A model generated the notes under the pieces. That model made no database searches. It was not told the origin of the DNA and was given only the letters and a program-made list of their open reading frames with translations. Source: Oscillospiraceae bacterium (GTDB taxonomy: Bacteria > Bacillota > Clostridia > Oscillospirales > Ruminococcaceae). From it: 14,921 bases of DNA. Positions 1-5,697 of this stretch are shown piece by piece (positions within the stretch are counted from its first letter, which is position 1; each line of letters opens with the position of its first letter). The stretch is from assembly GCA_029240015.1 (NCBI GenBank), contig JARBTU010000012.1, positions 1 through 14,921 of the forward strand. Reading direction: 5' to 3'. The position numbers and the translations under genes were made by a program.

Positions 1-314
1 GCTGCCATACAGGCGTTTTGATAACAGCTGGAAAATCCATCGCTGATGTTGATATGTATAATCGTTTTTCCTTCGTCAATAAAAGGCTTAAAATAGTTGA
101 TGTAATCACTAACGGAAACCGCGGAGGTTTTGGTTACTTTCCCCATTCGGTTAAAATAATCGTAAATATCATCTGGAGCAATTTCTAAACCGTCTTTATA
201 GGTTCGGTCGTCTTTGGCAATATAAAGCGGAGTAATAAAAATATCATATTTTTCAATTAAATCAGGCGACAGGTCACAGGTGCTATCCGCTGTAATTTTG
301 ATATGATTCCCCAT
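1..314 (-). CDS. DegV family protein, N-terminal part (cut by window edge)
   Basis: This is the first 104 codons of a leftward gene that runs off the window. The translation begins MGNHIKITADSTCDLS and continues through SPDLIEKYDIFITPLYI, YKDGLEIAPDDIYDYF and TKTSAVSVSDYINYF to INISDGFSSCYQNA. The DSTCDLS start, the 'I.P LYI' segment and the KTSAVS-type segment are the usual landmarks of the DegV fold. DegV proteins bind a fatty acid and, as FakB-type subunits, present it to a fatty-acid kinase. Which fatty acid, and whether this copy works with a kinase, cannot be told here. The ATG at 314 is preceded by AAAGGAG at good spacing. It lies just downstream of the two TauE-like genes, with an 84-bp gap. 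Confidence 0.9.
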   Translation of the reverse strand, partial: MGNHIKITADSTCDLSPDLIEKYDIFITPLYIAKDDRTYKDGLEIAPDDIYDYFNRMGKVTKTSAVSVSDYINYFKPFIDEGKTIIHINISDGFSSCYQNACMA

Positions 315-398
315 AAAAAGCTCCTTTTCTCATAAAATCATAAAACCATTATACATGAAAATATGGGTGAAATCAAATAGGATCCGAAATAATTTCTA

Positions 399-773
399 TC
401 ATTGCTGTATTTTTTTGTTTTTATGAAAAAGCTCTCTTATTCCAACATAAAGAATAAGCACAGCAAAAAGCTTATAAAGCCATTCGGAACCAATGAGACC
501 TGCTAGAAACACACCGCCGAAAACGCCGATAAAACCACTTATCATAGATGGAACAAGTGGTTTTTTTTCGATAAGGTTGTTTTTTTTATGAATACAAAGG
601 GAAAGGATTGCAATGGGAATAAAGAAAATAAGATTGATACCCTGTGCTTCAAGCTGAGGGATATGCTGAAATGTTGTCAGGTAAATCAGAAGAATAAATC
701 CCCCGCCCAGTCCGAGTGAAGCAGTGATTCCCGTAAAAAAAGAAACAATACTGATGACAACCCAATCCGGCAT
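399..773 (-). CDS. TauE/SafE (TSUP) family half-size membrane protein, second of a pair
   Basis: This 124-residue, very hydrophobic protein has about four predicted membrane segments. The N-terminal stretch FFTGITASLGLGGGFILL carries the Gly-rich motif of a TSUP repeat. Full-length TauE/SafE transporters have about 250 residues and two such repeats. This protein is one repeat, and the gene 24 bp upstream encodes another, so the two probably assemble into one transporter. The family exports or imports small anions such as sulfite, sulfoacetate or other organosulfur compounds; the substrate here is unknown. The ATG is preceded by GGAAAGGAG in the intergenic gap. It is presumably co-transcribed with its neighbour. 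The reading frame shows no sign of being a broken full-length gene, because each half has its own start, ribosome binding site and stop. Confidence 0.85.
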   Translation of the reverse strand: MPDWVVISIVSFFTGITASLGLGGGFILLIYLTTFQHIPQLEAQGINLIFFIPIAILSLCIHKKNNLIEKKPLVPSMISGFIGVFGGVFLAGLIGSEWLYKLFAVLILYVGIRELFHKNKKIQQ

Positions 774-797
774 GGTGAGCTCCTTTCCAGAACAAAG

Positions 798-1151
798 TTA
801 TTTGAAAAACAACATTCTAATAGCTGAAATGACAATTATGGCACCAAAGATTCTTCGTAAAAGATCGTTCGATATTTTCTTTAAAGCAATTGCGCCCACC
901 GCAGCACCCACAAATCCACCGGGGAGATAAATAAGGGCTTTGGTAAAATCAAAGTTTTTATTGATTAGATACAGTACGGTGCTGATAATGCTTAAAAACA
1001 AGATAATTGCGATGGATGTTGCATGAGCTTTTTTTTGTTCAAATTCAGCTTTTTCAAGCATCGGAACAACCACGACTCCGCCACCTGATCCAAACAGACC
1101 GTTTAAAACTCCCGCAACAAGCCCGAGAATATAATAATACCATTTTTTCAT
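798..1151 (-). CDS. TauE/SafE (TSUP) family half-size membrane protein, first of a pair
   Basis: This 117-residue membrane protein begins MKKWYYYILGLVAGVLNGLF and then GSGGGVVVVPML. That glycine-rich motif followed by a Pro in the first membrane hairpin is the TSUP repeat signature. About four membrane helices are expected. It is half the usual family length and probably pairs with the adjacent half-size protein. The start is ATG with a GAGG box about 7 nt upstream. That box is partly embedded in a perfect 14-bp palindrome, so expression may be regulated at this site. No strong sigma-A promoter is obvious in the 110 bp between this gene and the 6S RNA terminator. Confidence 0.86.
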   Translation of the reverse strand: MKKWYYYILGLVAGVLNGLFGSGGGVVVVPMLEKAEFEQKKAHATSIAIILFLSIISTVLYLINKNFDFTKALIYLPGGFVGAAVGAIALKKISNDLLRRIFGAIIVISAIRMLFFK

Positions 1152-1160
1152 GATAAGACC

Positions 1161-1174
1161 TCAAAACGTTTTGA
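1161..1174. promoter_or_regulatory. Perfect 14-bp palindrome upstream of the TauE pair (possible operator)
   Basis: TCAAAACGTTTTGA is its own reverse complement and lies 10 bp upstream of the first TauE-like start, overlapping its ribosome binding site. A central CG flanked by A/T arms resembles operators of LacI-type or similar dimeric repressors. No regulator gene is adjacent, so the assignment is inference. Confidence 0.35.
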
Positions 1175-1264
1175 TCCAAAATTAATCAGTATGCAAAGAC
1201 ACATATAGTATGCTTGAGTTTTATGAAGATATGCAATTCCTGTAAAGAATCGGGTCAAAAAGGA

Positions 1265-1303
1265 CCAAAATAAAAACCCGGGCTAAAAAATAGCCCGGGT
1301 AAA
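1265..1303 (-). terminator. Rho-independent terminator of 6S RNA
   Basis: A perfect 10-bp GC-rich stem, ACCCGGGCTA and its complement at 1276-1285 and 1291-1300, encloses a 5-nt loop. On the minus strand it is followed by TTTTTATTTT. The T-tract lies only on the minus strand, which fixes the direction. Confidence 0.9.
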
Positions 1304-1309
1304 CGATTA

Positions 1310-1505
1310 AGATAATATCCACCTTGACGTCGTGCAGCTAATAAAAACCCGCCAACTAATGACAGGTGGGTGCCCACCTTTTACTTTCACGCTCCCTTCG
1401 TCCGTCCGAGGACGGGAGGTCTGCAATCCGATAAAAGAGTAAAGCTCCCTTAATAAATCTGTTGGATTATTAAAACCACACTAACTAGACAAGGCAGAAA
1501 AATAT
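1310..1505 (-). ncRNA. ssrS: 6S RNA (RNA polymerase-binding regulatory RNA)
   Basis: 6S RNA mimics an open promoter and sequesters the housekeeping RNA polymerase holoenzyme. The minus-strand transcript shows the expected architecture. A closing stem UCUGCCUUG (1498-1490) pairs fully, with G-U wobbles, with CAAGGUGGA (1326-1318). A second stem GUGUGGUU (1481-1474) pairs with AGCUGCAC (1339-1332). A large A/U-rich central bubble follows, and then a terminal stem region ending in a CCGUC-CUCG-GACGG hairpin. The core is 181 nt, close to the family's usual 180-200 nt. It has its own consensus promoter and strong terminator and no ORF. I assign it by architecture and sequence feel, not by a covariance search, so the exact ends are approximate. 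Confidence 0.8.
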
Positions 1506-1523
1506 CTCTTGTTTCTGATTATT

Positions 1524-1552
1524 ATTATAACGGATTAAATAAATTTTTTCAA
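1524..1552 (-). promoter_or_regulatory. Sigma-A promoter of 6S RNA
   Basis: On the minus strand, TTGAAA (1552-1547), a 17-bp spacer and TATAAT (1529-1524). The predicted transcription start is near 1516. It lies between the DUF1292 stop codon and the 6S core, so the RNA is transcribed independently of the upstream gene. Confidence 0.85.
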
Positions 1553-1578
1553 TAGAAAATATTGTAAAAACATATTTT

Positions 1579-1893
1579 TTATTCGCTGTCGCCGCTCATC
1601 TCTTCTTCAAACATATCAGCAAGTCTGTCTAAGAAAAGGTTTCCTACTTTTTCATATTCCTCATCATCATCAATAGAAGCCATCATTTCTTCATCATCCA
1701 CAATTTGTGATTTTAAGATGACCATATCGCCATCATCTTCAAGGCTATCTTCAGGTGATTCAAAATAAGGAATCAGAGCAAAATATCTTTGACCATCAAG
1801 CTCCATAGCATCTAAAAGTTCAAATGCTTGTTCGTTGCCTTCTTCGTCAATCAAAGTATAAATATCAGGTGTATATTCTATTTGTTCAGACAT
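1579..1893 (-). CDS. DUF1292 domain-containing protein
   Basis: This 104-residue, very acidic protein begins MSEQIEYTPDIYTLIDEEGN. The 'LIDEEGNE..FELLDAMELDGQRYFALIP' stretch is the DUF1292 core (a small beta-rich domain), and the tail is rich in Asp/Glu. The molecular function of the family is not established. In Bacillota such genes often sit among conserved housekeeping genes. I chose the ATG at 1893 because GGAGG lies 8 nt upstream. An in-frame TTG five codons earlier would itself overlap that GGAGG and is rejected. The gene has its own promoter and is followed by the independent 6S RNA unit. Confidence 0.85.
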   Translation of the reverse strand: MSEQIEYTPDIYTLIDEEGNEQAFELLDAMELDGQRYFALIPYFESPEDSLEDDGDMVILKSQIVDDEEMMASIDDDEEYEKVGNLFLDRLADMFEEEMSGDSE

Positions 1894-1958
1894 ATTATTA
1901 ACCTCCAAATAATCGAATTATTGTTTTCCTATTTATTAGGTTGTACAATACATTAAAC

Positions 1959-1987
1959 ATTTTACATAGGTTTTTATATAAAGTCAA
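1959..1987 (-). promoter_or_regulatory. Sigma-A promoter of the DUF1292 gene
   Basis: On the minus strand, TTGACT (1987-1982), a 17-bp spacer and TAAAAT (1964-1959). The predicted start near 1952 gives a leader of about 60 nt. It is divergent from the promoter at 2047-2075, with about 60 bp between the -35 boxes. Confidence 0.7.
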
Positions 1988-2046
1988 CCAAAAAATAAGA
2001 TTAATATAATTTTAATAAAAATACAATAAAATATACCAAAAAACTA

Positions 2047-2075
2047 TTGACATATCATAAAAATAATGCTATTCT
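2047..2075 (+). promoter_or_regulatory. Extended -10 sigma-A promoter of an orphan transcription unit
   Basis: TTGACA (2047-2052), a 17-bp spacer ending in TGC (an extended -10 element), then TATTCT (2070-2075). The -35 is preceded by an A-tract. The 15-bp AAAAAACTATTGACA here is identical to that of the sigma factor gene promoter (5618-5632). Predicted start is near 2082. Confidence 0.85.
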
Positions 2076-2121
2076 ATAGATGTAGAAAGAACTTAAATAA
2101 TAATGATAAGGGGTGAGTCCA

Positions 2122-2193
2122 ATGGGAAGTTTAGAAGAGCAGTCTTTTAAGTTTAATGTGGGCGGGCTCATGAGAAAAAGGTTTAGGTTTTAA
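2122..2193 (+). CDS. Possible 23-residue peptide at the 5' end of the orphan RNA
   Basis: The ATG at 2122 is preceded by AAGGGGTGA at good spacing and opens a 23-codon frame, MGSLEEQSFKFNVGG then LMRKRFRF, ending in TAA. The C-terminal third is basic (RKRFRF). I do not recognise the peptide. The 5' arm of the long-range helix lies inside this frame, so translation and folding would compete. It could be a leader peptide, a small functional peptide, or a chance frame with a ribosome-binding-like motif. Confidence 0.3.
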   Translation: MGSLEEQSFKFNVGGLMRKRFRF

Positions 2194-2202
2194 TTTTTAG
2201 AA

Positions 2203-2268
2203 ATGTTAAAAATGTTTTTAAACAAAATGAAAAATTTATTTATTTCACTTTTGCTAATGATGTTTTAA
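2203..2268 (+). CDS. Possible 21-residue hydrophobic peptide in the RNA loop
   Basis: The frame encodes MLKMFLNKMKNLFISLLLMMF: a short basic start and then a continuous hydrophobic stretch able to span a membrane, like small type I toxins or signal-like peptides. There is no convincing ribosome binding site (only TTTTTAGAA upstream). It lies in the loop closed by the long-range helix. In A/T-rich DNA such frames arise by chance, so confidence is low. Confidence 0.15.
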   Translation: MLKMFLNKMKNLFISLLLMMF

Positions 2269-2576
2269 GGACTTTTAATCAGAGCAGTTTGCTTATTACA
2301 GAGGCTTAGATCTTTAATATTCCAACAATTGCGATTTATATCAATAAAAATTCTTTAGAATAGATTTTTAGTAAAACGCATTTTAATATAAAGGGTCACT
2401 TACATTTATGAGCCTCCACGTTAAACTTACTTTTGAATTGAAAATAGAAAAGGTGAGTCCAATGTGCTGTTTTAATCGTTAAAGACTTTATAAAGACTGA
2501 CAAGTTGAGGTGAGACCACCAGAAAGTTAAGACTGATTACTACCTTTAAGATTTTAAAATTTAATAATGAAATAAT

Positions 2577-2608
2577 AAAACCACAACGCAACAGCGTTGT
2601 GGTTTTTT
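2577..2608. terminator. Strong bidirectional terminator between the orphan RNA and the epimerase gene
   Basis: A 13-bp perfect stem (2577-2589 with 2594-2606) with an AACA loop is followed by six T on the plus strand. The A-run on the left gives a shorter T-tract on the minus strand. It serves the rightward orphan RNA and probably also the leftward epimerase gene ending at 2626. Confidence 0.92.
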
Positions 2609-2625
2609 GCATGGAAGTTTTCAAA

Positions 2626-3507
2626 TTATAACGGGCAAATCAATAGTTCAAATTCATGTGAAGCAGTTGGCTCGATAGATTTGATACCAAATTTATCTTT
2701 AAAAATACCATTTTCATCGGTTCGGTCGTTCATACCACACCAAGGTTCGATGCAAAAGAATGGAGCTTGTTTGTCTGCCATTGTCCAAAGCCCTAAGGAA
2801 TCAAAGCCTTTAAACTTTAGTTCTACTCCTCGTCCGGTCAAAATGCTGTGGAATTTTAGCTGTGAAGAATGAATATGCTCAAAGACTAAAGCGTCTTTTT
2901 CAAACATAGCATAGTCAAGCATCAGGTGTTTTTCGTTTTCAATTAAGCAAACGCGGTTCTTTATATCTAAAACACCTGTGTTTGAGTCAATAAGAGGAGA
3001 GTCCAGCGTTTCTTCGCATTCAAAATCAATACAATAGCTTGAGAATTTATCGGGCTGCGAAACGGGACATTTAAAGGCAGGATGTAGTCCAAATCCATAA
3101 TACATGATTTTATCATCAAGGTTAAGTACCTCATATTTGATGGAAAGGTTGACATCAACCAGACTGTATGTTACCCGAAGGCAAAATTTATATGGATACA
3201 TTTGAAGCGTATCTTGATCATAATTCAACATAAACATTGCGCGCGTGTCATCACAATAGGAAAGCCTGAACTCCTTATCTCTGGCAAAACCGTGTTTGGG
3301 AATGGAATATTCCTTCCCATCAATAATCGTTTTGCCGTTGTTTAGGATGCCTACAGAGGGAAAGAGTAAAGGAAAGCTTTTCCCCCAATAGGAAGGGTCG
3401 GCGTTCCAGATATATTCCGTCCCGACTGTGTCGCAAAAGGAGTTAAGTTCTGCACCTTTTGTATTAATGCTCGCCATGGCCGAGCGATTTTTAAGTTCAA
3501 TAATCAT
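2626..3507 (-). CDS. Aldose 1-epimerase (mutarotase) family protein, LacX-like
   Basis: This 293-residue cytosolic beta-sandwich protein belongs to the aldose 1-epimerase family. It interconverts alpha and beta anomers of aldoses or sugar phosphates. Visible landmarks are GAELNSF (residues 18-24), FPLLFPSVG (45-53), KHGFARD with His72, YGFGLHPAF with His142 (the family's acid/base histidines) and the C-terminal IEPWCG with the probable catalytic Glu254. Length fits the LacX-like branch, which is shorter than classical GalM (about 340 residues). The substrate is unknown because no sugar operon is adjacent. ATG at 3507 is preceded by AAGGTGG. It lies 15 bp downstream of the CNNM/CBS gene and is probably co-transcribed with it, ending at the bidirectional terminator. 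Confidence 0.88.
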   Translation of the reverse strand: MIIELKNRSAMASINTKGAELNSFCDTVGTEYIWNADPSYWGKSFPLLFPSVGILNNGKTIIDGKEYSIPKHGFARDKEFRLSYCDDTRAMFMLNYDQDTLQMYPYKFCLRVTYSLVDVNLSIKYEVLNLDDKIMYYGFGLHPAFKCPVSQPDKFSSYCIDFECEETLDSPLIDSNTGVLDIKNRVCLIENEKHLMLDYAMFEKDALVFEHIHSSQLKFHSILTGRGVELKFKGFDSLGLWTMADKQAPFFCIEPWCGMNDRTDENGIFKDKFGIKSIEPTASHEFELLICPL

Positions 3508-3522
3508 GTTAAATCCACCTTG

Positions 3523-4779
3523 TTAAATCTGAGGGTCTTTTTGTATAATCAGTGAAATGATTCGTTGCTCTTCAACTTCGCTGACAATCACTTCAAGTGT
3601 TTTGTATCTAAAGCTTTCATTCTGCTTCGGAATCCTCTCAAAAGTTTCCAAAACCCAGCCTCCTACCGAATTGCTGTTGCTTTTGAATTCGGGGCAATTG
3701 AAATCAATTTCCTCGAATAGAGTATAGATGTTCATATCGGGGTTCACTTTATATTGGTCTTTTGCAATCAGCAAGACATCTTGAACGACTTCGTCATCTT
3801 CATCCCATATTTCGCCTACAAGCTGTTCCAAAATATCTTCCAGCGTGACAATTCCAAGGGTTCCTCCATATTGATCGGTAACTACCGCGATGTGTGATTT
3901 TAATTTTTGGAGCTCTTTTAAAAGTTCGCTAATCTTCTTTTTGGGTGGAATGTACACAGTGGATTGCATAATAGCTGAGATATCCACATTTTTTGGGTTT
4001 TCGAGATAACTTTTAAAAAAGTCTTTTTCATGGAGAATGCCCACGACGTTGTCCATGTTCTTTTCATACACCGGAATACGGGAATATCTTTCAGCAATAA
4101 ACACATTCTTTATCTCTTCAATGCTGTCTTCAATATCAACAGATATAACATCCACTCTTGGTGTTAGAATTTCATCTGCAGTAACTTCGTCAAAATCCAA
4201 TGCGGATTGTACCAATTCACTTTCCTGCTCTTCCAACACGCCTTGATCTTCAATCTCTTCAATAAAGTATTTAAGCTCTTCCTCGGTCACGCTGGGGTGG
4301 TTGCCTTCTGTTTTGTGAAAACGGGTGGAATGTTGCAACAGGATATATAAAGAAACGAAGGGAGTCAGAATAAACATAAAGAAACCTAAAAGTCCACTCA
4401 CAGAAGCTGCGAATTTTTCGGAACTCTGTTTTGCAAGACTTTTGGGGAAGCTTTCACAAAAGATTAAGATGAACAATGCAACAATAAACATGGAAATCCA
4501 AATGCCCGCATCGCCGAAGAGATTGCTGAAAATGATCGTACCAATTGATGCGGACACAACATTTGCAATCACGTTTCCAATCAATATGGCGGCTAAGGCA
4601 CGCTCATTATTATCGGAAATTTGAAGAATCTTGACGGCTTTTTGGTTCCCTGCATTTATGAGGTTCCGAAGCCGGATTTTATTTAAGGATGAAAAAGCCG
4701 TTTGAGCCGCGGAAAAAAACGCTGACAGAAACATAGATACAACAAGAACAAAAATCAATGCCGTATTGCCATCGTCCAA
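3523..4779 (-). CDS. Hemolysin-family CNNM/CBS membrane protein (CorC/HlyC-like)
   Basis: This 418-residue membrane protein has three domains: an N-terminal DUF21/CNNM transmembrane domain (about 1-180, with several helices and the FLSAFFSAAQTAFSSLN opening), a CBS pair (about 200-320, with LTPRVDVISVD and the GIVTLEDILEQLVGEIWDE motif), and a C-terminal CorC/HlyC domain (about 335-412). Related proteins take part in Mg2+/Co2+ or Na+-coupled Mg2+ efflux with the CBS pair sensing nucleotides. The old name 'hemolysin' does not imply a toxin. The start is TTG at 4779: AAAGAGGTG lies at correct spacing, the next Met (residue 16) would remove part of the first helix, and no ATG is available upstream. 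Confidence 0.88.
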   Translation of the reverse strand: MDDGNTALIFVLVVSMFLSAFFSAAQTAFSSLNKIRLRNLINAGNQKAVKILQISDNNERALAAILIGNVIANVVSASIGTIIFSNLFGDAGIWISMFIVALFILIFCESFPKSLAKQSSEKFAASVSGLLGFFMFILTPFVSLYILLQHSTRFHKTEGNHPSVTEEELKYFIEEIEDQGVLEEQESELVQSALDFDEVTADEILTPRVDVISVDIEDSIEEIKNVFIAERYSRIPVYEKNMDNVVGILHEKDFFKSYLENPKNVDISAIMQSTVYIPPKKKISELLKELQKLKSHIAVVTDQYGGTLGIVTLEDILEQLVGEIWDEDDEVVQDVLLIAKDQYKVNPDMNIYTLFEEIDFNCPEFKSNSNSVGGWVLETFERIPKQNESFRYKTLEVIVSEVEEQRIISLIIQKDPQI

Positions 4780-4826
4780 TAAAAAGCACCTCTTTAATAT
4801 AAATGGAATAAAATCTTATATACAAT

Positions 4827-4855
4827 ATATTACCAAAATTATAAAATAAAATCAA
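4827..4855 (-). promoter_or_regulatory. Sigma-A promoter of the CNNM/CBS-epimerase operon
   Basis: On the minus strand, TTGATT (4855-4850), a 17-bp spacer and TAATAT (4832-4827). Predicted start near 4820, a leader of about 40 nt. The rightward DUF4364 gene starts at 4950, and no comparably good rightward promoter is visible in the shared 170-bp gap. Confidence 0.55.
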
Positions 4856-4949
4856 CCAAACAAAATTATCCTGCTTTGTACGAATAAAAATCTTTTCTTT
4901 TTTCTCTTTTTATGTTACTCTAATATAAAACTGATAAGAGGTGAATCAT

Positions 4950-5543
4950 ATGGATTTTGATTCTTATGTCGCAGGAATAGAACCGGGCGGACTGAATGAT
5001 GTTTATGAGATAAAGATATTAATATGCTATTTGATTCATTCGATAAAAAAGCCTTTGTCAGAGGATCAGATCAACACAATTTTTCAGCAGGATGGGCTTG
5101 TAAATTATTTTGGATATAGAGCAGCAATGAGCGACCTGCTAAAGTCGAATCATATCTCGGTAAAAATCATAGATGGACAGGAATTTTATATCTTGAATGA
5201 ACTGGGAGCGGACACGGCTGAAACGTTAAAAACAGGGCTGCCGAGTTCTTTGCGCAATAAAGTCGTAAAAAGTGCAATGAATCTTCAGGCAAAGGTCAAA
5301 AAAGAGAGAGATACTCAGGCGACCGTCACGGAAGTCAGTGATGGCTATGTGGTGGATTGCGTAATTCATGATATTGGTACGGATTTGCTTCGTTTAAAGC
5401 TTTTTGCGCCCGACAGTATTCAAGCACAGGAGATTAAAAAGCAGTTTTTGGAGAATACTACGGATGTGTATAAAGGAATTATTGGCTTTTTGACAAACAA
5501 TAAACAAGCAATTTGTGAATTGGCAGAAAAATGTAAAGAATAG
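4950..5543 (+). CDS. DUF4364 family protein
   Basis: This 197-residue soluble protein has no signal peptide. Its N-terminal half (NDVYEIKILICYLIHSIKKP then LSEDQINTIF and the FGYRAAMSDLLKSNHI helix) looks like a winged-helix domain, as in DUF4364 proteins of Clostridia. The C-terminal half is alpha/beta and of unknown role. A DNA-binding regulatory function is plausible but not demonstrated. I chose the ATG at 4950 because AAGAGGTGA is 7 nt upstream. The in-frame GTG at 4941 lies inside that ribosome binding site. The gene directly precedes the SigH-like sigma factor, which however has its own promoter. The stop codon begins a perfect 12-bp palindrome, TAGAATATTCTA. Confidence 0.8.
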   Translation: MDFDSYVAGIEPGGLNDVYEIKILICYLIHSIKKPLSEDQINTIFQQDGLVNYFGYRAAMSDLLKSNHISVKIIDGQEFYILNELGADTAETLKTGLPSSLRNKVVKSAMNLQAKVKKERDTQATVTEVSDGYVVDCVIHDIGTDLLRLKLFAPDSIQAQEIKKQFLENTTDVYKGIIGFLTNNKQAICELAEKCKE

Positions 5544-5569
5544 AATATTCTATAGGAGATTTTTTATAT

Positions 5570-5607
5570 ATTTTCCTAAAATTTTTAGAAAAATATAATA
5601 TTTTTTT
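5570..5607 (+). terminator. Weak A/T-only terminator-like hairpin after DUF4364
   Basis: An imperfect inverted repeat (ATTTTCCTAAAA and TTTTAGAAAAAT, one mismatch) is followed after a few bases by seven T. The stem is entirely A/T-rich apart from two positions, so termination would be weak. Confidence 0.3.
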
Positions 5608-5626
5608 GCAAATTGCTAAAAAACTA

Positions 5627-5655
5627 TTGACAATTTGAATATTATCGGTTATTAT
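5627..5655 (+). promoter_or_regulatory. Sigma-A promoter of the SigH-like gene
   Basis: TTGACA (5627-5632), a 17-bp spacer and TATTAT (5650-5655). Predicted start near 5662, leader about 36 nt. This shows the coding region must start downstream, at 5698, not at the TTG inside the spacer. Confidence 0.8.
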
Positions 5656-5697
5656 TTAAATATAAATTGTTACGACTGTTTACTACGGAGTGGTGGA

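Larger units (their letters stand above)
2112..2518 (+). repeat. Three copies of a GGTGAGWCCA motif
   Basis: GGTGAGTCCAATG is present identically at 2112-2124 and 2452-2464 (13 of 13 bases). A third, slightly different copy GGTGAGACCA is at 2509-2518. The first two include a purine-rich ribosome-binding-like sequence and an ATG 5 nt later. The third lacks the ATG and can form a small GGTG-AGAC-CACC hairpin. Confidence 0.8.
2082..2608 (+). ncRNA. Unassigned structured RNA of about 525 nt (candidate large ncRNA)
   Basis: A consensus promoter and a strong terminator enclose about 525 nt with no ORF longer than a few dozen codons. The RNA can form a long-range helix. Bases 2148-2161 pair with 2416-2429 (14 bp, one G-U), and 2165-2174 pair with 2405-2414 (10 bp, two G-U), separated by a 3x1 internal loop. 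Directly abutting it, CAGTCTTT (2140-2147) pairs perfectly with AAAGACTG (2492-2499). The motif GGTGAGWCCA occurs three times (2112, 2452, 2509). The helix encloses a 230-nt, very A/T-rich loop. I do not recognise the family. It could be a known large RNA class such as ROOL, raiA or GOLLD, a new one, or a pseudogene or MITE remnant under an active promoter. Confidence 0.55.

Noticed and set aside
2082..2608. Retron msr-msd or group II intron interpretation of the orphan RNA
   Set aside because: No reverse transcriptase gene is nearby, no domain V-like sequence is visible, and the arms are not arranged as retron a1/a2 ends next to an RT.
2597..2872. Rightward 91-codon frame over the end of the epimerase gene
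   Set aside because: It is antisense to the clear aldose 1-epimerase gene, starts inside the terminator, and has no family-like features.
4325..4624. Rightward 99-codon frame
   Set aside because: It lies antisense inside the CNNM/CBS gene, has no ribosome binding site, and is a shadow of the membrane-domain codons.
5635..5697. N-terminal extension of the sigma factor from a TTG at 5635
   Set aside because: That TTG lies inside the spacer of the sigma gene's own promoter, upstream of the transcription start.
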